The notes under the pieces were generated by a model. The model searched no databases, was not told the origin of the DNA, and worked only from the letters and a program-made list of their open reading frames with translations. Below are positions 1 through 8,891 of a stretch of DNA of 64,000 bases, in pieces. The number at the start of each line of letters is the position of its first letter. The stretch's first letter is position 1. The translations under genes and the position numbers were made by a program. Source of the stretch: Pseudomonadota bacterium (GTDB lineage Bacteria; Myxococcota_A; UBA796; UBA9615); contig JAAESI010000052.1 of NCBI GenBank assembly GCA_024229515.1, positions 40,764 through 104,763 on the forward strand, given 5' to 3'.

Positions 1-256
1 GGACGAGCCCTCCGGCCCGGCGTCGGTCCTTGGTCCGCCGCAGCACCGCGGGCACGCAGCCGAAGCCGAGCGCGGCGATGGCGAGCACCCAGCCGACCAG
101 ACCCGTCGGTCCGTCCAGGAGGAAGCGGCCGGCGGCGAGGCCGGCGGTGATCACGGCGACGAGGCGTGCGACGACGACGACGTGTTCGTCGCGGGGCGTA
201 ATCAGAAGCGGAAGCGTAGCTGCCTCGAGCGCCTCGATTCGAGAATCCGACTCCAT
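1..256 (-). CDS. Partial small membrane protein, cut by window edge
   Basis: An open frame starts at an ATG (256 down to 254) and runs off the window after 85 codons without a stop. Two hydrophobic segments are visible, about residues 26-47 and 53-72, followed by a basic stretch (RRTKDRRR), so at least two membrane passes with a cytoplasmic positive patch are likely. It lies 48 nt downstream of the Rieske oxygenase gene on the same strand and may be co-transcribed with it. I do not recognise the family, and the C-terminus is missing from the window. Confidence 0.5.
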   Translation of the reverse strand, partial: MESDSRIEALEAATLPLLITPRDEHVVVVARLVAVITAGLAAGRFLLDGPTGLVGWVLAIAALGFGCVPAVLRRTKDRRRAGGLV

Positions 257-304
257 GCCCCCCCTTCCAACCGACCCCCGTCGAGGGAGCAGTCTAGGAG
301 GGGA

Positions 305-1423
305 TCAGTCGTTCATCCAGCGATTGATGACGCCGTGGAAGTGCGACGCGGCGGCTTCCTCGGTGTGCAGCCGCTGGATCGGGATGCGACCGGTGTTCAC
401 CCCCGATTGGAAGGACTCGAGCACCTTGATGTCCTCCCAGAGGATGTACCGGGAGGCCGCCCAAGTGGCGTTGGCGCGCAGCAGTTCGATGCCCCGGGCC
501 CCGCGCCGCCTGCAAAACGCGTAGCGGAGGCGGCACGACTTTGCCGTCACGGGGAACACCTGCATGACCGTCAGGTGGTACGGCAGCACGTTGATGAGGA
601 AGTTGGGGAAGAGCAGGTACTTGTGCAGCGCCCCGATCTGGCGGGGCGTGTACGGACCGCCGCGGGTGCAGCGACGGTCCAGTCGGGTGCGCCACGAGTA
701 CCCCGCGGCGATGTCGAGCCGCTGGCGGGTGTGATCGCCGTACGACGTCAGGTCCGGCGGTTCGCTGACCTGCGGATTGATGGTCCCGTTGTGCACAAAG
801 GGCACGTGATAGAAGTCCATCGCGTTCTCGAGCATGGCCTTCCAGTTGAACGGGTAGACCTTCTCGAACGTCTGCACCGGCCGCATCTCGTGCAGTGCGT
901 ACGGCTCCAGCTCCTCGGCGATCCCCCCCAGCGTCTGGCGCAGCGGGGGCGCCTTGTCGTCCAGCGTGACCCAGACGTAGCCCATCCAGCGCGTGCTCTT
1001 GACCTCGCGGAGGCCGAAGCGCCGGTGCTCGAGCGTCTTCTCGAAGCCGTCGCCCTTGGTGATCGACTCCAGGCTCCCGTCCAGCCGGTAGGCCCAGCCG
1101 TGGTACGGGCAGCGAATGCCGTCGACGCGGCCGCAGCCCGTCAGGAGGCGGCTTCCGCGGTGGCGGCAGACGTTGTGGAACGCTCGGACCTCCCCGTCGT
1201 CGTCGCGCAGCACGAGGATCGACTCGCCCAGCTCCTGGAACGTGAAGTAGTCGCCGGGCCGCTCGAGCTGCCACTCGGGACCGGCCGCGATCCACGCCCG
1301 CGAGAAGATCTGCTCCCGCTCCTGCTCCAGCCAGTCGGACGATGTGTACCGCTCGGCTTCGACCCGGCGAACCCACAGGTCCACCGGGAGAGGGGTCACT
1401 TTCGGGGGAGGAGGAGCCGACAT
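305..1423 (-). CDS. Rieske [2Fe-2S] aromatic-ring-hydroxylating-type oxygenase, alpha subunit
   Basis: Catalytic subunit of a Rieske non-haem iron oxygenase. The frame is open from an ATG at 1489 (394 aa); I prefer the ATG at 1423 (MSAPPPPK), which leaves a 114-nt divergent promoter region to the radical SAM gene. Numbered on the 394-aa form, the Rieske cluster ligands are C108-x-H110 and C127-x2-H130 (CRHRG and CPYHGW). The mononuclear iron site is the D225-F-Y-H228-x4-H233 block after N222, with D353 in the C-terminal WED motif as third ligand. The length is typical of alpha subunits. No ferredoxin, reductase or beta subunit is adjacent, so electron partners and substrate are unknown. Enzymes of this kind act on aromatics, quaternary amines or sterol-like compounds; nothing here decides between them. 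Confidence 0.9.
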   Translation of the reverse strand: MSAPPPPKVTPLPVDLWVRRVEAERYTSSDWLEQEREQIFSRAWIAAGPEWQLERPGDYFTFQELGESILVLRDDDGEVRAFHNVCRHRGSRLLTGCGRVDGIRCPYHGWAYRLDGSLESITKGDGFEKTLEHRRFGLREVKSTRWMGYVWVTLDDKAPPLRQTLGGIAEELEPYALHEMRPVQTFEKVYPFNWKAMLENAMDFYHVPFVHNGTINPQVSEPPDLTSYGDHTRQRLDIAAGYSWRTRLDRRCTRGGPYTPRQIGALHKYLLFPNFLINVLPYHLTVMQVFPVTAKSCRLRYAFCRRRGARGIELLRANATWAASRYILWEDIKVLESFQSGVNTGRIPIQRLHTEEAAASHFHGVINRWMND

Positions 1424-1537
1424 CGAGGAATTCGAGGGGCAGGATAGCCGGTCCCGGGGGGCCTCGCGGGGTGCGGAGTCATGGACCATTCAAGTCCAGA
1501 TTGCGCCTCCCCCTACCCGCGTCTACGCTGTCCGGTG

Positions 1538-2953
1538 ATGAAGGTCATTCTCGTCAACCCAGCGATGAACATGAAGGCCCTGGGCAAGTTCCAGGGTCTG
1601 CTCGAGCCCATGCCGGTGATTGGGCTCGCGTACATCGCGGGCGTTCTCCAGGCGGACGGGCACGAGGTGAAGGCCATCGACCAGTTCACCTACGGGTGGG
1701 GCGTCGAGAAGGTCATTGAGGAGATCCGGGACTTCCGCCCCGACGTGCTCGGCATCGGCATGCTGACCCCGTCGACGCCGGTGGCGCTCGAGATCGCCAA
1801 CCAGAGCAAGGGCGCGCTGCCCGAGCTGAAGGTGATGGTCGGCAACGTCCACGCCGACATCTTCTACCGGGAGATCCTGACGACCTCCGCGGTGGACTTC
1901 GTCATCCACGGTGAGGGCGAGTACACCGCCCAGGAGCTGGTCGGGGCGTTCGGCTCCGGCGACACCGACTACTCCAAGATTCACGGCATCTCGTACATCG
2001 ACGAGGCCACCGGCGAGGTCCGCAAGAACGCTGCCCGGCCCGTCATCCAGGACCTGGACGCGCTGCCGTACCCGGCCTGGAACCTGTTCCCGTACACCCG
2101 CTACGGCCTGCTCCCGTTCGCCGACGTCGCCTACCCGGTGCTGTCGATGACGGGCTCGCGGGGCTGCCCCTACCGCTGCGAGTTCTGCTCGCTGCTGTAC
2201 ACCGGCAGCAACTACCGCAAACGCGATCCCATCAAGATCGTCGACGAGTACGAGTTCCTGCACAGCAAGTACGGCGTGAAGATGGTCGGCTTCGTCGACC
2301 CGATCTTCCCGCTGAACAAGAAGATCCTCTTCAAGTTCTGCGAAGAACTGATGCGCCGCGGGCTGCACAAGAAGATGGTCTGGCTCAGCGAGACGCGCGT
2401 CGATCGCATCGACCGCGAGTCGCTCCGCATCATGCGCGCCAGCGGCTGCCGACGGATCCTCTTGGGGGTCGAATCGGGCGTGGACCTGCTCCTGGAGAAC
2501 GTGAACAAGACGTTCACCACGGAGACCACCCGCAAGGCCGTGCGGATGATGCGGGAAGAGGGGATCGAGGCCGTTGGGCTGTTCATGATCGGCCTCCCCG
2601 GGGAGACCCCGGAGATGACCCGCCAGACGATCGACTTCGCCAAGTCGCTGGATCTGGACTTCGCCAAGTTCGCCATCACGGTTCCCTTCCCGGGGAGCCA
2701 GATGTTCGAGGACCTGCGCCGGGAAGGCCGCCTCGATCGAGATGACTGGGAGAACTGGACCACGTTCCAGCCCGATCCGAACAAGATGATCTTCGTGCCG
2801 CGCGAGGTCAGCAACGAGTACCTGCTGAAGATGCAAAAGCAGGGACTGCGCGAGTTCTACCTGCGTCCGTCGATGGTCTATCGGCACCTCGTCGAGATTC
2901 GAACCATCTCGGCGGGGCAGTTGATGCACGGGATCAAGGGCATGTTCCTTTGA
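1538..2953 (+). CDS. B12-binding-domain radical SAM protein
   Basis: 471 aa from the ATG at 1538 (MKVILVNPAMNMK); an in-frame ATG at 1481 would add 19 unconserved-looking residues. Residues 1-140 form a cobalamin-binding-like domain, with MKVILVNP at the start, ID-F near residue 48 and VGNVHAD near 101. The radical SAM core follows, with C210-x3-C214-x2-C217 (GSRGCPYRCEFC) to hold the [4Fe-4S] cluster, and ends in the usual C-terminal extension. The family (BchE/HpnP/methyltransferase-like) does radical methylation or rearrangement. The gene is divergent from the Rieske oxygenase, and 89 nt after its stop lies a 19-codon Pro-rich ORF. The substrate cannot be predicted. Confidence 0.9.
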   Translation: MKVILVNPAMNMKALGKFQGLLEPMPVIGLAYIAGVLQADGHEVKAIDQFTYGWGVEKVIEEIRDFRPDVLGIGMLTPSTPVALEIANQSKGALPELKVMVGNVHADIFYREILTTSAVDFVIHGEGEYTAQELVGAFGSGDTDYSKIHGISYIDEATGEVRKNAARPVIQDLDALPYPAWNLFPYTRYGLLPFADVAYPVLSMTGSRGCPYRCEFCSLLYTGSNYRKRDPIKIVDEYEFLHSKYGVKMVGFVDPIFPLNKKILFKFCEELMRRGLHKKMVWLSETRVDRIDRESLRIMRASGCRRILLGVESGVDLLLENVNKTFTTETTRKAVRMMREEGIEAVGLFMIGLPGETPEMTRQTIDFAKSLDLDFAKFAITVPFPGSQMFEDLRREGRLDRDDWENWTTFQPDPNKMIFVPREVSNEYLLKMQKQGLREFYLRPSMVYRHLVEIRTISAGQLMHGIKGMFL

Positions 2954-2970
2954 GATCGACTAAGATTTCT

Positions 2971-3000
2971 TTGACAGTCCCAGAGGACACCGGCTACACC
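2971..3000 (+). promoter_or_regulatory. Possible promoter for the 19-codon ORF
   Basis: A perfect TTGACA at 2971-2976 is followed after 18 nt by TACACC (2995-3000), a 3/6 match to a -10 box. It lies between the radical SAM stop and the short ORF, so it would give a separate transcript of about 150-160 nt ending at the hairpin at 3125-3154. The -10 is weak and the call is tentative. Confidence 0.35.
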
Positions 3001-3042
3001 GTTGGTGTTCGTTCCACCCCACAACCCGTCCTAGGAGGCGAC

Positions 3043-3102
3043 ATGAACTGGCGTCCTGCTCCGATTCCGAAGCCGACCCCGAAGCCGCGTCCCAAGAACT
3101 AG
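3043..3102 (+). CDS. 19-residue proline-rich cationic peptide, candidate new small gene
   Basis: A complete ORF of 19 codons and a TAG stop encodes MNWRPAPIPKPTPKPRPKN. A consensus ribosome site, AGGAGG (3033-3038), ends 4 nt before the ATG. Prolines occupy every odd position from 5 to 17, an (X-Pro)7 run, and five K/R give a net charge of about +5. A near-perfect GC hairpin with a T-rich tail lies 22 nt after the stop, and a TTGACA box is upstream, so it looks like an independent mini-gene. The composition recalls proline-rich antimicrobial peptides or the Pro-Lys spacer of TonB, but no homology can be claimed. It could be a regulatory peptide, a RiPP-like substrate of the neighbouring radical SAM enzyme, or a dual-function small RNA. 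Confidence 0.55.
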   Translation: MNWRPAPIPKPTPKPRPKN

Positions 3103-3124
3103 ATTCTGGGGCTTTAAGCTTTCG

Positions 3125-3158
3125 ACGCCGCTGCGGGCTTGCCCGGGGCGGCGTTGTT
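3125..3158 (+). terminator. Rho-independent terminator after the 19-codon ORF
   Basis: An inverted repeat pairs 3125-3138 with 3141-3154, giving about 13 pairs with one mismatch and one G-U; the loop is effectively CTTG. The T-rich TGTTATTTG follows. It lies between the peptide gene and the convergent gene whose stop is at 3157, and probably ends the plus-strand transcript. Confidence 0.75.
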
Positions 3159-6100
3159 ATTTGAGGGAAACGACCGGAGGCGGCCCCGAACAGGGCCCCC
3201 CGAGAATCGTCGCTGTCCAGTGGCCGGGATCGTCCCGCCGCTGGACGTCTGCGTTCTGGGACTCGACCGTCGGCTGCCCGGCTCCCGCCCGCAACGGCAC
3301 CCGAGCGTTCAGCCGCCAGTGGGTGCCCATGCCGTCTTCTTCACCCTCGCGGCAGCCGGGCATGTTCGGCTCCAGCCAGGACAGCGCCTCTAGGCCCAGC
3401 TCGGGGGGGACGATGCGGGCCGCGACGGGGGGCGTCGGGGCGACCGTGAACGCGTACACAGTGAGGCCGTCGACGGTCCACTCGGTCTCCAGGGTCATGT
3501 GCTCCCGCGCCCACGCGATGGTCCGCGCGGCGGGCTCCAGGGAGAACTTGGGCTTGCCGAAGACCCGCTCGTCCACGACCACGATCCAGAGGCGGTCGAA
3601 CCAGGCGTTCTGGGCGCTCGACTCGAGGGGGAGGTCCTCGAAGGTGGCCTCGGCGAAGACGCGTTTGCCGTCGATGAACCAGCCGTCGACACCGTCTGAG
3701 ACCTCGCGGAAGCCGCTGGTGCCGGCGCGCGACAGGTACCAGGTGAGGGGGCCCCGCTGGCCCCACAGCGGCAGCGTGGCGACCGCGTCACGGTCCTTCA
3801 GTTCGGCCGCCATGCGCTCGGCCGCGCCGGCGTAGTCGGGCCTCGTGGAGTGATCCGGGAGGGTCGCGACGAAGGGAGCCGCCGACCACGCCCACACCAG
3901 CGCCAACACCGCCGCCGGCACCCTCGCGATGGGGTGCTGCGCCGCTTCGACGAGCCCGATCGCTGCGATCCCCATCGCCAGGGGGAGCACCCAGGAGACC
4001 CAGCGGAAGCCCCAGAAGACGCGGCCGTCGAGGGCGGCCACGAGGTTCTGGTGGAAGAAGAGCGTGCCTCCGGCGAAGGCGGCGGTCGACGCCAGCAGCA
4101 GCAGCCCCAGCTCCCGATCGCGCTTGAGCGCCATCCCCAGTCCTCCGCCGATGAGCGCCGCGAACGCCGCCGCCGCGAGCTGAGCGGCGGGGGGCACGCC
4201 GACGCTGACGGCCCCGAACTGAGCGGCGAAGGACAGCAGCCCCGGGTCCTTGGCGTAGGTGCTCGCGAACAAGCGTGTGTCGAGGGCGACGGGCTCGTAC
4301 CAGGCGAAGTGCACGAAGCACCACGCCAGAGGCAGGGGGGCCACGATGAGGACGGCACCGAGGGCCCGGTGCAGCGCCCCCAGCCACGGGGTCCTCCGGC
4401 TGCGAACCACGCATAGCACGACGAGGGCGCCCGCCTGGGCGAGGCCGAAGAGGGCCACCGAGTAGTGGCACAGGAAGCCGAACGCCAGCGCGCCCACCCA
4501 GCGCCGCCAATCCCTGCTGGCCCCGGACTCCAGGGCCCGCAGTATGAGCTCCAGCGAGCCCACCGACACCAGGGCGGACAGCGCATAGGGAGTGGCGTCG
4601 GCCCCGAAGTGCACGGCCGGGGCGACGCCCGCGTACAGCAGCGCTCCGACCACCCCGGCGCCGGGGGTGACCCGTCGGAACAGCAGCCAGACGACGTAGA
4701 TGGCTACCATCGAGGCGGCCAGCGCGGGGAGTCGGAGGAACCACTCGGCGGGGCTGATGAAGCCGAGGATGCCGAGGACCCAGTGGTACACGGGCGGGTG
4801 GGTCACCTCGACGGCCGAGGGGCGCAGGAGCATCTCCACGAGCAGGTCCAGGCCGCTCAGGGGGGCGGCGTCCAGCGGGCGGCTGCCGGGTCCGTAGGTG
4901 TGCTCCAGCAGGTCGAAGGACGTGCCGAACATGCCCCGCAGGCGCAGCAGCAGGCCGATGGCGAGGGCCGCTGCGAGCCCCGCACGATCGCGGGAGGTCG
5001 GGGGCGGAGGCCGCTGTTTGGCGCGAGGGGCGCAGTTCCGGTCCTGGCGCAGCAGGTTCGCCTCTCCCTCGGGCTGCTCCTGGCGGATGGCGCCGAGGAG
5101 CGCGCGCCCCCCCGCCACCATGTGCAGGCGCCACTGCACCACGCCCCGGCCCAGCAGGGCGAAGAGGTAGACCCAGAGGCAGAGCACCACCGGCATCAGC
5201 CACCAGCCGGGCAGGGGATCCCCGTTGGCGCGGAGCTCGGCGAGCATCGGAGAGACCCCCCGAATGCGGACCTCGCTCGGGGGGGCGGCGAGGTCGAAGG
5301 GGTCCAGGTCCAGCGGCAGGTAGTGCTGGATGGGCGGGCCCACCGCCGGCTCGACGGTCTGGTGGAGGAAGATCCAGCCGTCCCCCGTTGCCCCCGGCGG
5401 GGGCGTGATCGTGAAGGCGCCCGATTCGTCGGCGACGTCGGTGCGGGCCAACGGAGGGGCCGTCAGATCGAGGGTGTCGGTGAGCAGTACCTCGTAGGCG
5501 GCCTTGTCGTTCCAGGCCTCGACCTCGCCCTGGATCGGGCCGGCGGCGGCGAGGCCGGGCACCAGCAGGAGCGTCGCTACGGCCCCCGCCGCGGCTGCGC
5601 GCTTGCGGCTCCACCCGAGGGCGAAGAGCACCAGCAGCCAGCCGATCGCGGAGGCCTGGACGGCGCCCGCGAGCCCCGGCGGGAGGAACCGGTAGCTCAA
5701 CCGGCTCGTGCCCGGACCGACGACGACGCCGGTGTGGACCTGGTTGATCGGAAACGTCTTCAGGCGCTGCCCGGTCTGGTCGCGGACCTGCCAACCGGGG
5801 TGCCAGCGCTCCCGCCGGACGATCAGCCCGCCGGTGGAGGTGGAGACGTCGGTGATGCCGGGCTCGGGGCACGACAGGTGCTCCGGGGGGGCGACGGTTT
5901 TGGGGAGGGCGGGCCGGAGTTTCGTCTCCAGCAGGGCCGTCCGGGCGTCGAAGCGGCCGTCGTGGCCGAGCAGGCGGGCGACCCGGGTGCTCGCGTCGGC
6001 CTCGACCTCGACCAGCCTCGCGGCGTAGCAGAGGGGGGCGATGGATTCGACGCGGAAGGCGGCGACATCGCGCCACACCGCCAGGGGGATGCCGTGCAGG

Positions 6101-7821
6101 GCGAGGGTCGTCGCCCCCAGGCCGGTGGACTCGCCGAACAGCTGCGGGAGGAAGTACTCGACCCCCCGGTTGTCGTGGAGCGCCTCCGCCAGGGGCTGCA
6201 GCGCCGCGACCTGCCGATCGGGCATGAGCTTGGAGCGTCCGGCGAGGCCGCGGACCCCCAGCGCCATCCCCAGGTGCGGGGGCCAGGGGCGATCCAGGAG
6301 CGCCGCCTGCATCGCTGGGCCGGCCACGCGGGGGTCCTCCAGTTCGTCCTCGTCCCCCGGCGAAGCGCCGGACTCGAGGCCGTCCAGATCGGTGAGCTCC
6401 TCGACCGAGGCGGCGTCGCCGCCGGCGAGCGCTGAGTCGAAGCCGTCGGCCAGCTCTCCCAGGTCCAGGTAGCCGTCCGCGAGCAGCCCGGGGTCGCCTT
6501 CGTAGGCGTCCGCCGAGGCGGTCAGCGGCGTCGATGGGATCGCCACGTGGGCGCGTACCCCGAAGGCGAGGAGCTCGACCAGGACGAGGCCGAAGAGCAG
6601 GTCGCGTCGGCCCCGGGCGAGGGCGGCGAAGCCTGCTCCCAACGCGCCGAGGGCGAGCAGGACAGGGACGGTGGGGGCGTCGCTGAGGAGCACCCGGGCC
6701 GCCAGCAAAGCGCCGATCGTGATGCCCACCGGGCCGTTGAGCAGGCCCTTGCGCTCGTCCGACGTCATCGCGATCAGCCGGTCCAGGCCGATCGCCGCCA
6801 GCACCGCCGCGGGGATCAGCGCCAGCACCGGCCAGACGAGGTTCACCGGGTGGGACAGCATCAGCAGGGGGGCCAGCGCGAACTGGAGCCCCGGCAGGTG
6901 CGTGCCCGCGATCACGAGCACGAGCACCGCGGCCCCCCCCCGACGGTCGATGCCCGCCCCCACCAGCGCGGCGACGCCGAGCATTGCGCCCAGCGAGACG
7001 TCCCGCGCGTGGCTCATCACCGTGGGCGCGAGCCAGCCCCCGAGGGCGTGGAGGCCGAGCGCTTGATCGACGGGCGCGGACAGCCCCGGCCGGGACGCTC
7101 CGTCGGCGGCGGAGGCTCCCGCCTCCAGCAGCATGGGGATGTAGCCGGGGGCGCCGATCAGCAGCCCCCCGGCGCAGGCGAGCAGGGCCCCGGGAAGGTC
7201 CCGCCCGCGCAGCAGCGTCCAGACGCCGATGACGCCGCAGGCGCCGACCGCGACCCGGAGGTGAGCACCCAACAGGAGCAGGCCCAACGCCGCCGCCGCG
7301 CCGGCCAACCAGCGGACGCGGTGGGGGCTCCCGGCCGAGGACTCCAGGCAGCCCAGGACCACCGGAAGCCACAGGAATGCGGGCCAGCTGTCGACCTGGA
7401 AGTCGACGAACGCAGCGCTGCCGAGCGGTCCCAGCACGATCGCCGCGCCGGCCAGGGTCGCGGCCGTGGGGGAGGCGCCGTGGAGCCGCGCGAGCCACCG
7501 GACCGCCAGGAGGGTGCCGACGGCGTGGAGCATCACCGCCAACCCCATCGCGGGGATGACGGGGAGGAACACGGCGAGCCAGGCGAACGGGTACAGCGGC
7601 CCCATCGGCATCACATCGCCGTACAGCGAGACGCCGCCGAGCTTGCCCGGCACCCACCAGATCGGCTCGCCCGCTCCGACCGCGTGCTTCAGCCACTCCC
7701 AGGAGGTGACGCCGTAGTAGAGGGCGTCGTCGGGGAAGTCGACGCCTTCGCCGACCAGCCCCGGCGCCGCCATCGCGACGACCGCGGCGGCCGCGATCAG
7801 AAGCTCGGTGCGGGGGCTCAT
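3157..7821 (-). CDS. Giant polytopic membrane protein: YfhO-like domain fused to a GT39-like glycosyltransferase
   Basis: 1554 aa from the ATG at 7821, which overlaps the TGA of the upstream SGNH gene (ATGA). Residues 1 to about 735 are a YfhO-like polytopic domain with many hydrophobic helices and long extracytoplasmic loops. At about 738-760 there is a signal-peptide-like stretch (AVATLLLVPGLAAAG) but no start codon. A carboxypeptidase-regulatory-like beta domain (GEVEAWNDKAAYEV) follows, then a GT39/PMT_2-like transferase with the acidic loop FDLLEHTYGPG, THPPVYHWVLG and FGADATPYAL, and a C-terminal extracytoplasmic domain. From about residue 740 onward it is paralogous to the protein at 19062-21578, which has its own signal peptide. 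GT39 enzymes use polyprenyl-linked sugars. Acceptor and sugar are unknown. Confidence 0.8.
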   Translation of the reverse strand: MSPRTELLIAAAAVVAMAAPGLVGEGVDFPDDALYYGVTSWEWLKHAVGAGEPIWWVPGKLGGVSLYGDVMPMGPLYPFAWLAVFLPVIPAMGLAVMLHAVGTLLAVRWLARLHGASPTAATLAGAAIVLGPLGSAAFVDFQVDSWPAFLWLPVVLGCLESSAGSPHRVRWLAGAAAALGLLLLGAHLRVAVGACGVIGVWTLLRGRDLPGALLACAGGLLIGAPGYIPMLLEAGASAADGASRPGLSAPVDQALGLHALGGWLAPTVMSHARDVSLGAMLGVAALVGAGIDRRGGAAVLVLVIAGTHLPGLQFALAPLLMLSHPVNLVWPVLALIPAAVLAAIGLDRLIAMTSDERKGLLNGPVGITIGALLAARVLLSDAPTVPVLLALGALGAGFAALARGRRDLLFGLVLVELLAFGVRAHVAIPSTPLTASADAYEGDPGLLADGYLDLGELADGFDSALAGGDAASVEELTDLDGLESGASPGDEDELEDPRVAGPAMQAALLDRPWPPHLGMALGVRGLAGRSKLMPDRQVAALQPLAEALHDNRGVEYFLPQLFGESTGLGATTLALHGIPLAVWRDVAAFRVESIAPLCYAARLVEVEADASTRVARLLGHDGRFDARTALLETKLRPALPKTVAPPEHLSCPEPGITDVSTSTGGLIVRRERWHPGWQVRDQTGQRLKTFPINQVHTGVVVGPGTSRLSYRFLPPGLAGAVQASAIGWLLVLFALGWSRKRAAAAGAVATLLLVPGLAAAGPIQGEVEAWNDKAAYEVLLTDTLDLTAPPLARTDVADESGAFTITPPPGATGDGWIFLHQTVEPAVGPPIQHYLPLDLDPFDLAAPPSEVRIRGVSPMLAELRANGDPLPGWWLMPVVLCLWVYLFALLGRGVVQWRLHMVAGGRALLGAIRQEQPEGEANLLRQDRNCAPRAKQRPPPPTSRDRAGLAAALAIGLLLRLRGMFGTSFDLLEHTYGPGSRPLDAAPLSGLDLLVEMLLRPSAVEVTHPPVYHWVLGILGFISPAEWFLRLPALAASMVAIYVVWLLFRRVTPGAGVVGALLYAGVAPAVHFGADATPYALSALVSVGSLELILRALESGASRDWRRWVGALAFGFLCHYSVALFGLAQAGALVVLCVVRSRRTPWLGALHRALGAVLIVAPLPLAWCFVHFAWYEPVALDTRLFASTYAKDPGLLSFAAQFGAVSVGVPPAAQLAAAAFAALIGGGLGMALKRDRELGLLLLASTAAFAGGTLFFHQNLVAALDGRVFWGFRWVSWVLPLAMGIAAIGLVEAAQHPIARVPAAVLALVWAWSAAPFVATLPDHSTRPDYAGAAERMAAELKDRDAVATLPLWGQRGPLTWYLSRAGTSGFREVSDGVDGWFIDGKRVFAEATFEDLPLESSAQNAWFDRLWIVVVDERVFGKPKFSLEPAARTIAWAREHMTLETEWTVDGLTVYAFTVAPTPPVAARIVPPELGLEALSWLEPNMPGCREGEEDGMGTHWRLNARVPLRAGAGQPTVESQNADVQRRDDPGHWTATILGGPCSGPPPVVSLK

Positions 7822-8801
7822 CGCTTCAGCCAGGGGGCGAGGGCGTCGCCCAAGGCTTCGCCGACGGCGCGGTTGCCCGCGACGGTGAAGTGGTCGTCGC
7901 CGGCGATGAAGTTGGCGCCCACGTCCTTCTGCAGCAGTGCCCAGGCCGGGCCCATGTCGACCATGTGGATGCCGGTCTCGCCCATCAGGTCGTGGGCCAC
8001 GGGGCAGTCCTGACACCACTGCGACTCGCGGTACTGGCTGCGGTCGGTCAGCATCACCGCGGCGGGCTTGAAGCCGTGCTCGGCGCCGAGCGCGACGAGC
8101 TCCTTCATCGACGCCACGTACCGGTCGCCGGGCGTGCCCAACCGCTCGCGGGTGCCGGGTTCGAGCTTCGGTCGGAACACGGGTCCGCCGAGGAAGAACA
8201 GCAGCCGGCCGACGTACACGTTCTGGAGCACGAACCGGGCGACCTCGCTGTCGCTCTTGCCGTAGACGCAGTACGACTCCTCGTCGGTGAGGTCGTTGGG
8301 GAAGACGTTGATCAGGACGACGTCCGGCTTCGTCGCGAGCACCTTGTGCTTCACCAGGGCGACCGACTGGGGGGTCCCGTGCCCGGGAACTCCGAAGTTG
8401 AGGACCTCGGCCTTCAACCCATGCTCGGTCAGGCGGCGGCCGGCGACCTGAACGAACGCCTCGTCCTCTTCGACGCCCTGCCCGAAGGTGAACGAGTCGC
8501 CGACGGTGGCGATCCGGATCGTGCCCGGCCGTTTGTCGAACGAGAACTCGGGGCCTCGGATGCCGTAGCTGTTGGTGCGCATCGTGGTCGCGGGCACGCG
8601 GGCGCGCCACCCGGTGTAGGTCAGCTCGGTGCGGGGGCGCAGCTCCAGGCAGACCTCGGCGTTGTCGCTGTGCTGCAGCAGTTTGCTCTGGCCGAAGTTG
8701 CCCAGCAGCACGTGCAGGCCGGCCTCCAACAGCACGAGCCCGAGCACGAGGCTCGCCAGCGTCCGATTCCGCGGGGATGTACTGCTTCGGCGCCCGACCA
8801 T
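7818..8801 (-). CDS. Membrane-anchored SGNH/GDSL-family hydrolase
   Basis: 327 aa. An N-terminal hydrophobic segment (about residues 14-35) anchors the protein, with the rest extracytoplasmic. SGNH blocks are visible: GDSFTFGQGV (Ser block), NFGVPGHGT (Gly block), VFPNDL (Asn block) and DDHFTVAGN (Asp-His block). This fold includes lipases and carbohydrate or peptidoglycan O-acetyl esterases/transferases. Its TGA overlaps the ATG of the giant membrane glycosyltransferase, so the two are translationally coupled, which suggests a role in acylation or deacylation of the same surface glycan. That link is inference. A second SGNH protein lies at 43539-44579. Confidence 0.85.
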   Translation of the reverse strand: MVGRRSSTSPRNRTLASLVLGLVLLEAGLHVLLGNFGQSKLLQHSDNAEVCLELRPRTELTYTGWRARVPATTMRTNSYGIRGPEFSFDKRPGTIRIATVGDSFTFGQGVEEDEAFVQVAGRRLTEHGLKAEVLNFGVPGHGTPQSVALVKHKVLATKPDVVLINVFPNDLTDEESYCVYGKSDSEVARFVLQNVYVGRLLFFLGGPVFRPKLEPGTRERLGTPGDRYVASMKELVALGAEHGFKPAAVMLTDRSQYRESQWCQDCPVAHDLMGETGIHMVDMGPAWALLQKDVGANFIAGDDHFTVAGNRAVGEALGDALAPWLKR

Positions 8802-8891
8802 CGAACCCCAGATTAGACCGCCAGCCCCGACCTTGGGCTCCGTCCCGGGAGCCCACGGCCCGGGCGGGCGGTCTCGTGCTATCCGTGACCT

